Part shown: positions 25,803-34,168 of the stretch, in pieces
How positions within the stretch are numbered: position 1 is the first letter of the stretch
Layout: every line of letters starts with the position of its first letter
Assembly: GCA_019750135.1 (NCBI GenBank)
Contig: JAIEOV010000023.1
Location: forward strand, 1 to 64,000
Reading direction: 5' to 3'
Origin: Reyranella sp.
GTDB lineage: Bacteria > Pseudomonadota > Alphaproteobacteria > Reyranellales > Reyranellaceae
Length of the DNA: 64,000 nucleotides
Notes under the pieces: model-generated
Database searches by the model: none
Told to the model about the DNA's origin: nothing
Seen by the model: only the letters and a program-made list of their open reading frames with translations
Program-made: the position numbers and the translations under genes

Positions 25803-26189
25803 ATGGCGCATGCCAAGGCAAGCATCGGCACGTCCAACTACCAGACCGACATCGTCACCGGTCATCATCGGCTGACTGCCGACGAGGGACCGGCGTTGGG
25901 CGGCAAGGATGTCGGGCCGGGGCCCTACGAGCTCCTGACCTCGGCGCTGGCGGCGTGCACGGCGATCACGCTGCGCATGTATGCCGAGCGCAAGCAGTGG
26001 CCGGTGACGATGGTGCACGCCGACGTGCATTTCGTGCGCGAGGGTGACAAGCAGCACATTGATCGCGTGCTCACCATCGAGGGCGGCGTCGATGCCGAGC
26101 AGAAGAAGCGCATGGCCGACATCGCCGAACGCACGCCGGTGACGCTCACCCTGAAGGGCGGGCTGGAAATACGGACGAAGCTCGCCTAG
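25803..26189 (+). CDS. OsmC/Ohr-family protein lacking the second active-site cysteine
   Basis: A 128-residue OsmC-like domain. The first cysteine motif is intact (LLTSALAACTAITL, C52). The second motif, normally IAEKCPV with the other redox cysteine, reads IAERTPV, with Thr at position 111. Classical OsmC and Ohr need both thiols to reduce organic peroxides, so this protein either uses another thiol partner or has a different function. It has a strong ribosome site (GGAGGTCACA) before ATG 25803 and overlaps the convergent RraA-like gene by 4 bp. Confidence 0.87.
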   Translation: MAHAKASIGTSNYQTDIVTGHHRLTADEGPALGGKDVGPGPYELLTSALAACTAITLRMYAERKQWPVTMVHADVHFVREGDKQHIDRVLTIEGGVDAEQKKRMADIAERTPVTLTLKGGLEIRTKLA

Positions 26190-26899
26190 CCCCTTTTCTT
26201 CTTCCACTCTTCGTAGTCGCGCTTGGCTTCCTCGCCGGCGGCGGGAAACAGGCCCTTGAGCGAGCGGCCGCGCGCCACCTCGGCTTCGGCGAACTCCTCG
26301 TAGTGGTAGGTGTCGAGCGCCTCCTGGGCGACTGCCTCGACGATGTCCGGCGGGATCACCAGCACGGCATCGCGGTCGCCAACCACGATGTCGCCGGGAT
26401 AGACGGCGACGCCGCCGCAGGCGATCGGCAATTGCAGGTCGATCGGCCGATGGGCGATCGGGCTCGGCGGCGAGGACGGCCGGCGGTGATAGGCCGGCAG
26501 GCCGGTCTTGAACACGCCGTCGGTGTCGCGAAAGCCGCCGTCGGTGACGATGCCCGCCGCACCCCGCGCCTTCAGCCGGCCGACATAGAGGTCGCCCGCC
26601 GAGGCCGCCCGCGAATCGCCGCGCGAATCGATCATCAGCACGTGGCCGGGCGGGCATTCCTCCATCGCCTGCGGCTGGATGGTCGAGCGGTTCTTGGAAG
26701 TGGGACCATCCATGTCCTCGCGCGAGGGAATGAACCGCATGGTGAAGGCGATGCCGACCAGGCGCGGCTGCTCGGGCCGCATCGGCCACACGTCGAACAG
26801 CGTCATGCTCTTGAGGCCACGGCGGTTGAGCACGCCGGTGAGAGTCGAGGTGCCGACCTTGGCCAGCGCCTCTCGCAGATCGGATGAAAGCGTCGTCAT
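26186..26899 (-). CDS. RraA / HMG-CHA aldolase-like protein
   Basis: A 237-residue protein of the RraA superfamily. Visible motifs are VLMIDSRGD, the core GAAGIVTDGGFRDTDG (the GxRD signature in which Arg and Asp bind substrate and metal in the aldolases) and VYPGDIVVGDRDAVLVIPP. The longer C-terminal tail and the intact G-x-RD suggest a 4-hydroxy-4-methyl-2-oxoglutarate / 4-carboxy-4-hydroxy-2-oxoadipate aldolase or decarboxylase-type enzyme and not an RNase E inhibitor. ATG 26899 has GGGGAGGAATTTTA upstream. It stands apart from other catabolic genes. Confidence 0.85.
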   Translation of the reverse strand: MTTLSSDLREALAKVGTSTLTGVLNRRGLKSMTLFDVWPMRPEQPRLVGIAFTMRFIPSREDMDGPTSKNRSTIQPQAMEECPPGHVLMIDSRGDSRAASAGDLYVGRLKARGAAGIVTDGGFRDTDGVFKTGLPAYHRRPSSPPSPIAHRPIDLQLPIACGGVAVYPGDIVVGDRDAVLVIPPDIVEAVAQEALDTYHYEEFAEAEVARGRSLKGLFPAAGEEAKRDYEEWKKKRG

Positions 26900-27020
26900 T
26901 AAAATTCCTCCCCTCGGGTTGGCAAGACCCTAGCCGGGAGCAGGGAACTCCGGCAACGGCCGTCTCCGCGAGGTGGTTTCGCTGCAGGCGGCCCGGGAAA
27001 ATATGCGCTACTGTCCGGGC

Positions 27021-28259
27021 ATGCGTGTCGAAATCCTGTGCACCGGCGACGAGATCCTGACCGGTAAAACCATCAACACCAACTACAGCCACATGGCGCG
27101 GCGACTGGGCGAAGTCGGGCTCACCGTGCATTGGGGCACCACCGTCGGCGACGACCGGGAGAGCCTGCTGCAGGCCTTCCGTCAGGCCGGCGAGCGCGCC
27201 GACGCCGTGATCGTCAATGGCGGGCTCGGCCCGACCGTCGACGACCTCTCTCAGGAGGTCGCGGCCGAGGCGTGCGGCGTGAAGCTGGTGCTGAACGAGC
27301 ACTGGATGACGCGCATGGAGCAGAACTACGCGCGGCGCGGCCGCGTCATGCCGCCCAACAACAAGAAGCAGGCGATGCTGCCGGAGAACGCCGAGTTCAT
27401 CGACAACCCGATCGGCACGGCCTGCGGCTTCGCCGTCACCATCGGCAAGGCCCGTTTCTTCTTCACCCCGGGCGTGCCGCGCGAGCTGCGCCTCATGCTC
27501 GAGGAACAGGTGATCCCGCGGCTGCTCAAGCTCGGCAACATCACCGGCGTAACGCGGCTGAAGCGCTTCCACACGTTCGGCATCGGCGAATCGCGCGCCG
27601 ACGGCATGCTGAGCGACATCCCGGCCTTCCAGAACGGCCACATCAAGCTCGGCTTCCAGGCGCACTATCCCGAGCTCGAGACCAAGCTCGCCATCCACAG
27701 CGACAGCGAGGCCGACCTCAACGTCCGGCTGGCGCCGGTCGAGGCGGAGGTGCGCAAGCGCCTCGGCAACTTCATCATCGCCGAGGACAACCAGACCCTG
27801 GAGGGCGTCGTGCTGGCGACGTTGCTCGAGCGCGGCCTCACGCTCGCCACAGCGGAGATGTTCAGCGGCGGCCACATGGCGGCGCGGCTGGCGCCCCTGC
27901 CCGGCGCCGAGAAGATCTTCCGCAAGGGCGTGGTCACGCGCGATCCAGGGGAGCTCGGCATCAACGGCGTGTCGGCCGAAGCGGCGCAGTCGGTCGGGCG
28001 CAAGCTGCGCGACGAAAGCCGCGCCAGTCATGCGCTGGCCCTGCTGATCGACCTCGACGAAGGCCCCGAGCGGCCCGATTTCGGCGGCACGGTCTGCATC
28101 GGCATCGCCGACAACAGCGGCACCGTCGCCCGCCAGGCGCGCCTGATCGGCAACCGCGACTGGATCCGCGCCGGCGCCGTCGAGATGGGGCTGGACTGCC
28201 TGCGCCGGCACCTGCTCGGCCTGCCGGTCGACGAGCGCATCGACTTCGAGCGACGCTGA
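27021..28259 (+). CDS. cinA: CinA-like protein with a degenerate C-terminal amidase domain
   Basis: A 412-residue protein. The N-terminal MoaB/Mog-like domain is intact: EILCTGDEILTGKTINTN, VNGGLGPTVDD (67-75) and FFTPGVPREL, the part linked to ADP-ribose pyrophosphatase activity. The C-terminal CinA domain, normally a nicotinamide-mononucleotide deamidase with AESCTGG at its active site, reads AEMFSGG, so the catalytic serine position is Met280. Loss of deamidase activity is inferred. The start is set at MRVEIL; an in-frame ATG at 27003 is possible. Confidence 0.85.
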   Translation: MRVEILCTGDEILTGKTINTNYSHMARRLGEVGLTVHWGTTVGDDRESLLQAFRQAGERADAVIVNGGLGPTVDDLSQEVAAEACGVKLVLNEHWMTRMEQNYARRGRVMPPNNKKQAMLPENAEFIDNPIGTACGFAVTIGKARFFFTPGVPRELRLMLEEQVIPRLLKLGNITGVTRLKRFHTFGIGESRADGMLSDIPAFQNGHIKLGFQAHYPELETKLAIHSDSEADLNVRLAPVEAEVRKRLGNFIIAEDNQTLEGVVLATLLERGLTLATAEMFSGGHMAARLAPLPGAEKIFRKGVVTRDPGELGINGVSAEAAQSVGRKLRDESRASHALALLIDLDEGPERPDFGGTVCIGIADNSGTVARQARLIGNRDWIRAGAVEMGLDCLRRHLLGLPVDERIDFERR

Positions 28260-28458
28260 TGCCTGCCCTGCAGGCGGCTTCGGCTCGGGAGTTTCCGCAT
28301 TTCGCGCATTTAGCGCAGCCCCCTCCGAGGGTGGCGTGTGCAGCAAGGACATCGCCAAGTGATCTGGAAGGACAATAATGCGTCATTATAACCAACAATA
28401 ACTATAGTGGTATTTGAACGCAAGCATAAAGCACTCGCATGCCCTGACTGCACTCGCG
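28260..28458. other. 199-bp intergenic region with a short palindrome
   Basis: The gap lies between cinA and a small lipoprotein gene that converge. The right half is AT-rich. It includes ATAATG-CGT-CATTAT (28375-28389), a perfect inverted repeat with 6-base arms, and an ACCAACAATAACTATAGTGG stretch after it. No coding sequence, tRNA or clear terminator is evident. Confidence 0.5.
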
Positions 28459-28641
28459 TCATCGATACAGCCGGTGCCGCCATCCGATGCCGAACGCAGG
28501 CTCGCCGCTCATCTCTCCCGCGGGATAGATGCCGCCGGGGTCGTCCTTCCTCCAGGCAGTGATGCCTTCGCCCTCGCAGCCGGCGAGAACGGTGATGAGC
28601 GCGCCAAGGCAGGCCCAGCGCGCCAACAGAGTGGGCTCCAT
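28459..28641 (-). CDS. Small lipoprotein
   Basis: A 60-residue peptide with a lipoprotein signal: hydrophobic core ACLGALITVLAG and lipobox LAGC, so lipidation is expected at Cys22. The mature peptide of about 40 residues (EGEGITAWRKDDPGG start) has no known motif. ATG 28641 has GAGAGGAAACC directly upstream, a strong ribosome site that supports this as a real gene within a much longer spurious frame. Confidence 0.6.
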   Translation of the reverse strand: MEPTLLARWACLGALITVLAGCEGEGITAWRKDDPGGIYPAGEMSGEPAFGIGWRHRLYR

Positions 28642-28752
28642 GGTTTCCTCTCCGGGTGGCGAACTTCTGAGAATCAATGCGAGGACCGGCGCTCCCGTTG
28701 CCCGGAACCTGCCGCAATGAGGTAGTGTTTTGCTGGAGGAAACGCGGAACCC

Positions 28753-29397
28753 ATGGCCCGGAAGCTCAAGACCTACACGACCTCGGCGGGATTCTTCGAT
28801 CTCGCCGTCGCTGCCCCCTCGATGAAGGCGGCGCTGGAGGCGTGGGGCTCGAGGAACAATCTCTTCCAGCATGGCTTCGCCAAGGTCTCCGACGATCCCA
28901 AGATCGTTGCCGCGACGATGGCGCATCCCGGCGTCGTCCTGCGGCGGCCGGTCGGCACGACCGGCGCCTTCAGCGAACATGCCAAGCTTCCGACGGACCT
29001 TCCCGTCACCAAGACACCGGCACCCGCGGCGAAGCGTACGGCGAAGAAGGCCGAGCCGCCGCCGAAGCCCGTCGACGACAAGGCGGCCCGGGAAGCGGCC
29101 AGTAAAGCGAATCTGGCTTTCGAGAAGGAGCAGAAGCGACGTGACAACGAGCGCCGCAAGGAAGAGGCGGCCCGACAGAAGGAGCGCGCGCGCCGCGAGC
29201 GGGCGATCGCTGCAGCGGAAGCCGCCCTCGAGGAAGGCCGGCGGGAGCATGAGGCGAGACGCGAGGAGATCGAAAAAGAACGCGCCGCGCTCGACAAGCG
29301 AGCGCACGCCGAGGACGCGCGCTGGCGAAAGAAGAAGGACGACCTGGAAGCGGACCTGCGCCAGGCGCGGTCCGCCAGCCATCTGCGTCTGGTCTGA
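28753..29397 (+). CDS. Alanine/lysine-rich coiled-coil protein
   Basis: A 214-residue protein. The first 70 residues (KLKTYTTSAGFFDLAVAAPS, then HGFAKVSDDP) form a small conserved-looking domain seen in alphaproteobacterial proteins often named TolA-like. A Pro/Lys/Ala linker (TPAPAAKRTAKKAEPPPKP) follows, then a long charged helix from about 110 to 205 rich in E, K, R and A, a probable coiled coil. No membrane segment or signal peptide, so it is not a true TolA. Function unknown. Confidence 0.75.
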   Translation: MARKLKTYTTSAGFFDLAVAAPSMKAALEAWGSRNNLFQHGFAKVSDDPKIVAATMAHPGVVLRRPVGTTGAFSEHAKLPTDLPVTKTPAPAAKRTAKKAEPPPKPVDDKAAREAASKANLAFEKEQKRRDNERRKEEAARQKERARRERAIAAAEAALEEGRREHEARREEIEKERAALDKRAHAEDARWRKKKDDLEADLRQARSASHLRLV

Positions 29398-29416
29398 TGG
29401 TCTCTTTTGATGGTCC

Positions 29417-30964
29417 CTAGGGCCGGTCGGCGCGCAGCACGAAACCCGTGGCGCTGCGCGTCACCGACAGGCGCGCGCCCTCCAGGCCGCTGAAGCCGGC
29501 GGCCTCGATGGCCCACGGCAGATCGTCCTCCGCCTCGTTGGGCGTGTGCTCGTACCACAGCAGCACCGGGCAGCTGCCCGGGATCGCCCTGGCGCTGCCG
29601 CCCTGGCCGATGAACCGGACGGGAAAGCCCGCGGACGCGGCGAGCGACCGGTAGGCCCGCTCGAAAACCGGGTCCTCGCGCCGCGCTGCGTGGGTCTCGG
29701 CCGCCGGCCCCAGCGCCCAGCCGCTGGCGGCATAGACCTGGGTGGCCGGGCAGCCGGCGACGATGGTGGCGATCGTCCGGGCATTCTCGCGCCACAAGGG
29801 CTTGATGCCGGTCTCGATCGTCGGCCGCGCCGCGCCCGCCACCGCCACCAGCGCCAGCAGGCCGAACAGCCATCGATCGCGGGCGAGCCGCGCCGCCGGC
29901 ACGGCCAGCAGGGCGCACACCAGCACCGGGACAGCGAAGAGATAGCGGTCGACGACAATCGGCTGAAGGACGACATGGACGGCGAAGACGATGGCCACGC
30001 CCACGGCCAGCACGCTGCCGATCATGACGGCGAACCAGGCCTGCGAGGCATCGCCTGCCCACTCCCGGCCCAGCCTCCTCCCCAGCCAAAGACCAGCCAG
30101 CGGCACGGGATTGAGCCAGAGCGGTGCGGCGGCAAGCGACCCCAGCACGCCGAGCGCGGCAAGGCCGGGCAGGTCGATCCAGACGTGATCGAACTCCGCC
30201 GCCCAGTTCGGCATCTGCAGCGCGACGCTGGCGGCGACGAACAGGCTCGACAGTGCCGCCGTCGCCAGCACCAGCACGGCCCACCGCCGCAGTCCCCGGG
30301 CGAAGGCACAAACGGCGATGGCCGCGGCCAAAAGGCCGCCGAACAGCGCGCCGACATAGTGGATGCCGATCGAGGCGGCCGTCGCCAGGACGGCGATCGC
30401 GGCCACATCGAGGTCACGGCGCCAGTCGAGGTCGGCTCTCACCGCAGCGACGTGGCGGGCGACCAGGGCCAGCGTGCCGATCGCGGTGATCTGCCAGAAG
30501 TAGGAACGGTAGAGCGAGAAGGCTTCCATCGCCTGCGGCAGCGACAGGACGAGCAGCAGCAGGGCGGCGCTGAAACCTGCCAGACCGCGCGTGCGCCGCG
30601 ACAGGCGGAAGGCGGCCAGCATCATCAAGCCGGCGGCGAGCAGGTTCGAGACCAGCCGTCCGGCCGGGATCGACGTGACGCCGAGTGACGCAAGCAGGGT
30701 CGCCCAGGCACTGAACACGGGCGGATGGGCATCGCGCATCCAGCCGTCCCACACCAACGCCGGCAGCCCATTGGCCGTGTCCGAAAGCGCGAGCGTCCAG
30801 AATTCGTCGAGCCAGGGTCCGCGCAGCGCCGCATCGACGATGGCGAGCGCCAGGATGGCGGCGAGGCCCGTGGCGGCGATGACGGTCGAGGCAGGCAGCG
30901 CGTGCCGCAGCGGCTCGGCGCTGGTGACGGTGAGAGCGCGTACGTCGGCGGGCTGATCGCTCAT
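29417..30964 (-). CDS. Polytopic membrane protein, GT-C (ArnT/PMT-like) glycosyltransferase
   Basis: A 515-residue membrane protein with roughly ten helices and a C-terminal soluble part. After the first helix the sequence reads GPWLDEFWTLALSD, with the DE pair typical of GT39/GT83-type enzymes, and then MRDAHPPVFSAW, the second conserved loop motif of this fold. Such enzymes move a sugar from a polyprenyl-phosphate carrier to a lipid or protein outside the membrane. Acceptor unknown. A shorter protein with a similar layout is at 22754-24259. Confidence 0.78.
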   Translation of the reverse strand: MSDQPADVRALTVTSAEPLRHALPASTVIAATGLAAILALAIVDAALRGPWLDEFWTLALSDTANGLPALVWDGWMRDAHPPVFSAWATLLASLGVTSIPAGRLVSNLLAAGLMMLAAFRLSRRTRGLAGFSAALLLLVLSLPQAMEAFSLYRSYFWQITAIGTLALVARHVAAVRADLDWRRDLDVAAIAVLATAASIGIHYVGALFGGLLAAAIAVCAFARGLRRWAVLVLATAALSSLFVAASVALQMPNWAAEFDHVWIDLPGLAALGVLGSLAAAPLWLNPVPLAGLWLGRRLGREWAGDASQAWFAVMIGSVLAVGVAIVFAVHVVLQPIVVDRYLFAVPVLVCALLAVPAARLARDRWLFGLLALVAVAGAARPTIETGIKPLWRENARTIATIVAGCPATQVYAASGWALGPAAETHAARREDPVFERAYRSLAASAGFPVRFIGQGGSARAIPGSCPVLLWYEHTPNEAEDDLPWAIEAAGFSGLEGARLSVTRSATGFVLRADRP

Positions 30965-31036
30965 GCCTGAAAGGGAGCTCCGCTGGGCTTCCAGCGCGCC
31001 GACAACGAGGCCCTATGCCGAGGGTTGCACCACCAC

Positions 31037-31158
31037 CGTCATCCCGACCGGAGCCGAGCGCAGCGAGGCGGAGCGGAGGGACCTGTTTTTGTTGACTCGT
31101 GGGCAAAAACAGGTCCCTCGGCTTCGCCGCCCTTCGGGCGGCTCCGCTCGGGATGACG
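31037..31158. repeat. Dispersed palindromic repeat (GTCATCCC type), copy 3, long form
   Basis: Inverted repeat of about 122 bp. The left arm starts CGTCATCCCGACCGGAGCCG and the right arm ends GCTCCGCTCGGGATGACGG. It also carries an internal stem from ACCTGTTTTTG (31081-31091) to CAAAAACAGGT (31104-31114). It shares its outer arms with the copies at 1039 and 6746 but is longer. It lies between the membrane protein gene and the gene at 31241, which diverge. Confidence 0.88.
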
Positions 31159-31240
31159 GAAAATGGACCGGCTACTTCCCTGCCGCGCCGGCCGCAAATA
31201 ATCTCTAGCTCCTGAGGCAAACGCCGCCGGGGAGGGGCCT

Positions 31241-31564
31241 ATGGCTACAGCCATTCTCATTGTTCGGGCGAGACTGACCAACATGGCCGATCGGCAGGCG
31301 TTCGACAGTTGGTACAGTACCGAACATCTTCCCAACGGCGTGCGGCTGTACAAGGCCGAGCGCGCCTGGCGCTGCTGGAGCCGCACCAATCCGCTCGTCC
31401 ATATCGCCCTCTACGAGTTCCCGAGTGTCGAGGAAGCCGAGGCCATCCTGGATTCGTCGGCGCTCGCCGCGCAGATGGCCGATTTCGACCGCGTCTGGGG
31501 CACGGGCATAACGCGCACGCGCGAAGTCGTGGAGATCGCCGAGGAACTCTATCCGCCGTCCTGA
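31241..31564 (+). CDS. Small dimeric alpha/beta-barrel protein (EthD/DUF4286-like)
   Basis: A 107-residue protein. LIVRARLTNMADRQAFDSWY, the STEHLP motif and VHIALYEFPSVEEAEAIL fit the ferredoxin-like dimeric alpha/beta-barrel group (EthD and related), small enzymes or accessory proteins of oxidative pathways. ATG 31241 has GGGGAGGGGCCT upstream. It is followed after 18 bp by an SDR gene, likely co-transcribed. Confidence 0.7.
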   Translation: MATAILIVRARLTNMADRQAFDSWYSTEHLPNGVRLYKAERAWRCWSRTNPLVHIALYEFPSVEEAEAILDSSALAAQMADFDRVWGTGITRTREVVEIAEELYPPS

Positions 31565-31582
31565 ACCGTAGGTGTACCCGAC

Positions 31583-32428
31583 ATGTCTTCCGCTGATCTC
31601 AACAACCGCGTCGCCCTCATCACCGGCGCCGCCGGCGGCATCGGCCAGGCCCTGGCGCGCGCCTTCGTCGGCGCGGGCCTGCGCGTCGTCCTGTGCGACA
31701 CCTCGAAGGAAGCCCTGCTTCGCCTCCATGGCGAGCTCGGCGCCGAGCGGACGCTTGCGCTGCCCATGGACGTGTCGGATCCGGCATCGTGTCGCGACAG
31801 CGTCAGCCGAACGGTCGGACATTTCGGTCGGCTGGACGTGCTGGTCAACAATGCCGCGATCGGGATGGGCACGGTGCGCGAGGACCACATGCGCCGCGTC
31901 GTGCGGATCGAGGATATCGCGCCGGAGCTGTGGGCCCGCTTCATGGCGGTCAACCTCTCGGGGCCGTTCTACATGGCCCACGCCGCCGTGCCCGGCATGC
32001 GCGCCCAGAAATTCGGGCGGATCATCAACGTCACCACCAGCTTCTTCACCATGCTCAATCCCGGCTTCTCGCCCTACGGCCCGGCCAAGTCCGGCCTGGA
32101 AGCCTTTAGCACCAGCCTGGCCGGCGAGCTGAAAGGCACCGGCATCACCGTCAACGTCGTGGTGCCGGGCGGGCCGACCGACACGCCGATGGTGCCGGAC
32201 GACGGATCGATGGATCGCAGCCAGATGATCCGTCCGGAAAAGATGGCGCCGCCCATGTTGCATCTCGCCTCCGATGCCGGTGGCGCCGTCACCGGCATGC
32301 GCTTCGTGGCGGCGAAGTGGGATTCCTCGCTGGCTGTCGCGGAGGCCATCACCGCTTCAGGCGCGCCGGCCGGCTGGCCCGACCTGGCCAAGAACCCGGT
32401 GTGGCCGGGCGGCGGTCCGAAACGTTGA
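31583..32428 (+). CDS. Short-chain dehydrogenase/reductase
   Basis: A 281-residue classical SDR. Cofactor motif [15 protein letters not shown] near residue 14, DVSDPAS, the LVNNAAIG strand, catalytic Ser in NVTTSFF, and Y-GPA-K in [13 protein letters not shown], so the Ser-Tyr-Lys set is present. An acid residue after the second strand (LCDTSKE) suggests NAD(H) preference. Substrate unknown. It follows the small EthD-like gene by 18 bp and converges on the SMR remnant. Confidence 0.9.
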   Translation: MSSADLNNRVALITGAAGGIGQALARAFVGAGLRVVLCDTSKEALLRLHGELGAERTLALPMDVSDPASCRDSVSRTVGHFGRLDVLVNNAAIGMGTVREDHMRRVVRIEDIAPELWARFMAVNLSGPFYMAHAAVPGMRAQKFGRIINVTTSFFTMLNPGFSPYGPAKSGLEAFSTSLAGELKGTGITVNVVVPGGPTDTPMVPDDGSMDRSQMIRPEKMAPPMLHLASDAGGAVTGMRFVAAKWDSSLAVAEAITASGAPAGWPDLAKNPVWPGGGPKR

Positions 32429-32436
32429 TTCGCCTG

Positions 32437-32749
32437 CTAATGGGCGCTTGCCTTCGATAGCAGGTTGAGGACAAGCACGCCGGCAAGGATCAGCCCCATG
32501 CCCACATAGCCCGCGAAGTCGGGACGTTGGCCATAGATGATCCAGGCTGCCTCCGCCGGACCATATTGCGTAGGCGACGCCGACCTGAATCCGGTCCAGG
32601 ACCTGCGACAAGAGGAAGAACGCGATCGCATAACCCGCGACGACCAACGCCGACGGGCCGAGCCTGGTGAAACCTTCGGAGGCTTTCATCGCGCTTGTCG
32701 CGACGACCTCTGCAACAATTGCGATCGACAGCAGCAAGTAAGCGGGCAA
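32437..32749 (-). pseudogene. SMR-family (EmrE/SugE-like) multidrug transporter, broken by an internal deletion
   Basis: The N-terminal part is a normal SMR protein: [20 protein letters not shown] with the key membrane glutamate, then [17 protein letters not shown]. The expected continuation is shifted: [28 protein letters not shown] and the ending KASAH are read in a different frame. Between the WSG codons and that Trp only about 10 bases remain where EmrE has 30, so a deletion of about 20 bp near 32560-32575 removed a third of the third helix and shifted the frame. The uninterrupted frame continues to 32357 as unrelated sequence. Transport function should be lost. Confidence 0.85.
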
Positions 32750-32825
32750 AGAAACCTCCGTGGTGAGCGAAGGTACCTAATAGTCAGAGGTCTATCGACG
32801 TACAATGGCGCCGGGAATTGCTTCG

Positions 32826-34133
32826 ATGACGGATCTGCTGACGACCGACTTCCAGAACACCCCCTACTGGTGGGACGCAGCGCCATTGACCGACCCTGCC
32901 GGCGGCGCGCTGGCGTCTTCCTACGACGTGGCCATCGTCGGATCGGGCTACACCGGTTTACGCGCGGCGTTGACACTGGCGCGGGCCGGGCGAAGCGTGG
33001 CGGTATTCGACAAGGAGCGGCCGGGCTACGGCGCCTCGCGGCGCAATGCGGGGTTTCTCGGCCGGACGCTCAAGAAATCCTACATCGACCTGAGGGCGGC
33101 CAAGGGCGCCGTCTATGCCGCCGCGATCTATCGCGACCTGATGACGGCGTATGAAAGCACGCTCGCCTTCATCGAAGAGGAAGGCATCGAGTGCCACGCC
33201 GTGCGCTGCGGCCGGCTCATCGCGGCGACGTCGCCGGCGCACCATGCGCTGCTGGACCGCGAGCTCAGCGGCATGAAGGCCGACCTCGGCCTGCCCTATT
33301 CCATGCTGCCGCGCGAGCGGCTGCGCGAGGAAATGGCCAGCGACCTCTACGACGGCGGCGCCGTCATCCCCGATCTCGGATCGCTGCATCCCGGCCTCTA
33401 TCACCGCGGCCTGATGGAACGCGCGCTGGCGGCCGGCGTCACGATCTTCGGCAACTGCGAGGTGACGGCGATCGAGCACGGCGACCGCTTCCGCATCGCC
33501 ACCGCCGCCGGCCAGACGCACGCGCGAGATGTCGTCGTCGCCACCAACGGCTACACGCCCAAAAGCCTGTCCTGGCATGCCCGCCGGCTCATTCCGTTCG
33601 TCGGCTACATGGCGGCGACCGAGCCGCTGCCGCCGGCGCTGCTGGCCAAGCAGCTGCCGCACCGGCGCACGGTGATCGATTCCAACCTCGACATCGATTT
33701 CTTCCGGCCGGCGCCGGACTCGCCACGCCTGCTGTTCGGTGGCGCGACGGCCAACGGTTTGGACGATCCCGTAGCGATCGCAAGCCTGCTGCATGGACGG
33801 CTCCGGAACGCGCTGCCCGATCTCGCCGACGTCAAGCTGAGCCACGTCTGGACGGGGCAATGCGCCGGCACGTTCGACATGATGCCTCATATCGGCTGTC
33901 ACGACGGCATCTGGTACGGCATGGGCTACAACTTCGCCGGCGTTCCCATGGGCTCGTTCTTCGGGCTGAAGATCGCGCAGAAGATCCTCGGCCTGCCGGA
34001 GGGCGTCACCGCCTTCGAGCGGGACGCGTTTCCGACGATGCCGCTCTATCGCGGCAATCCATGGTTCCTCCCGCTCGCGATGCGCTGGTTCGCTTGGCAG
34101 GATTCCAGACTTGCGAAGAGTAGCGTCGCTTAG
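32826..34133 (+). CDS. FAD-dependent amine oxidase of the DAO family (PuuB-like)
   Basis: A 435-residue flavoenzyme. TPYWWD near the N-terminus, the dinucleotide motif DVAIVGSGYTGLRAALTLAR, and GYGASRRNAGFLGR (a typical flavin loop of this group) are clear, as is the C-terminal GMGYNFAGVPMGSFFG. This matches gamma-glutamylputrescine oxidase-like members, which oxidise secondary or primary amines to aldehydes with release of hydrogen peroxide. ATG 32826 is chosen over 32805 because homologous proteins begin close to this point. No other polyamine genes are adjacent. Confidence 0.87.
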   Translation: MTDLLTTDFQNTPYWWDAAPLTDPAGGALASSYDVAIVGSGYTGLRAALTLARAGRSVAVFDKERPGYGASRRNAGFLGRTLKKSYIDLRAAKGAVYAAAIYRDLMTAYESTLAFIEEEGIECHAVRCGRLIAATSPAHHALLDRELSGMKADLGLPYSMLPRERLREEMASDLYDGGAVIPDLGSLHPGLYHRGLMERALAAGVTIFGNCEVTAIEHGDRFRIATAAGQTHARDVVVATNGYTPKSLSWHARRLIPFVGYMAATEPLPPALLAKQLPHRRTVIDSNLDIDFFRPAPDSPRLLFGGATANGLDDPVAIASLLHGRLRNALPDLADVKLSHVWTGQCAGTFDMMPHIGCHDGIWYGMGYNFAGVPMGSFFGLKIAQKILGLPEGVTAFERDAFPTMPLYRGNPWFLPLAMRWFAWQDSRLAKSSVA

Positions 34134-34139
34134 AAAGCC

Positions 34140-34168
34140 CTTCCTCCCCAGCGAAGCTGGGGAGGAAG
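34140..34168. terminator. Hairpin between converging genes
   Basis: CTTCCTCCCCAGC (34140-34152) and GCTGGGGAGGAAG (34156-34168) form a perfect 13-bp stem with a GAA loop, directly between the ends of the DAO gene and the LLM gene. No clear T-run on either side, so it is a likely bidirectional stem-loop but not a textbook intrinsic terminator. Confidence 0.6.

Noticed and set aside
17763..28358. A 3531-codon open frame on the minus strand
   Set aside because: It runs antisense or out of frame through about a dozen well-supported genes. Long stop-free antisense frames are usual in GC-rich DNA because of third-position GC bias. Only short pieces of it coincide with real genes (for example the MFS and RraA-like proteins), and these have their own starts.
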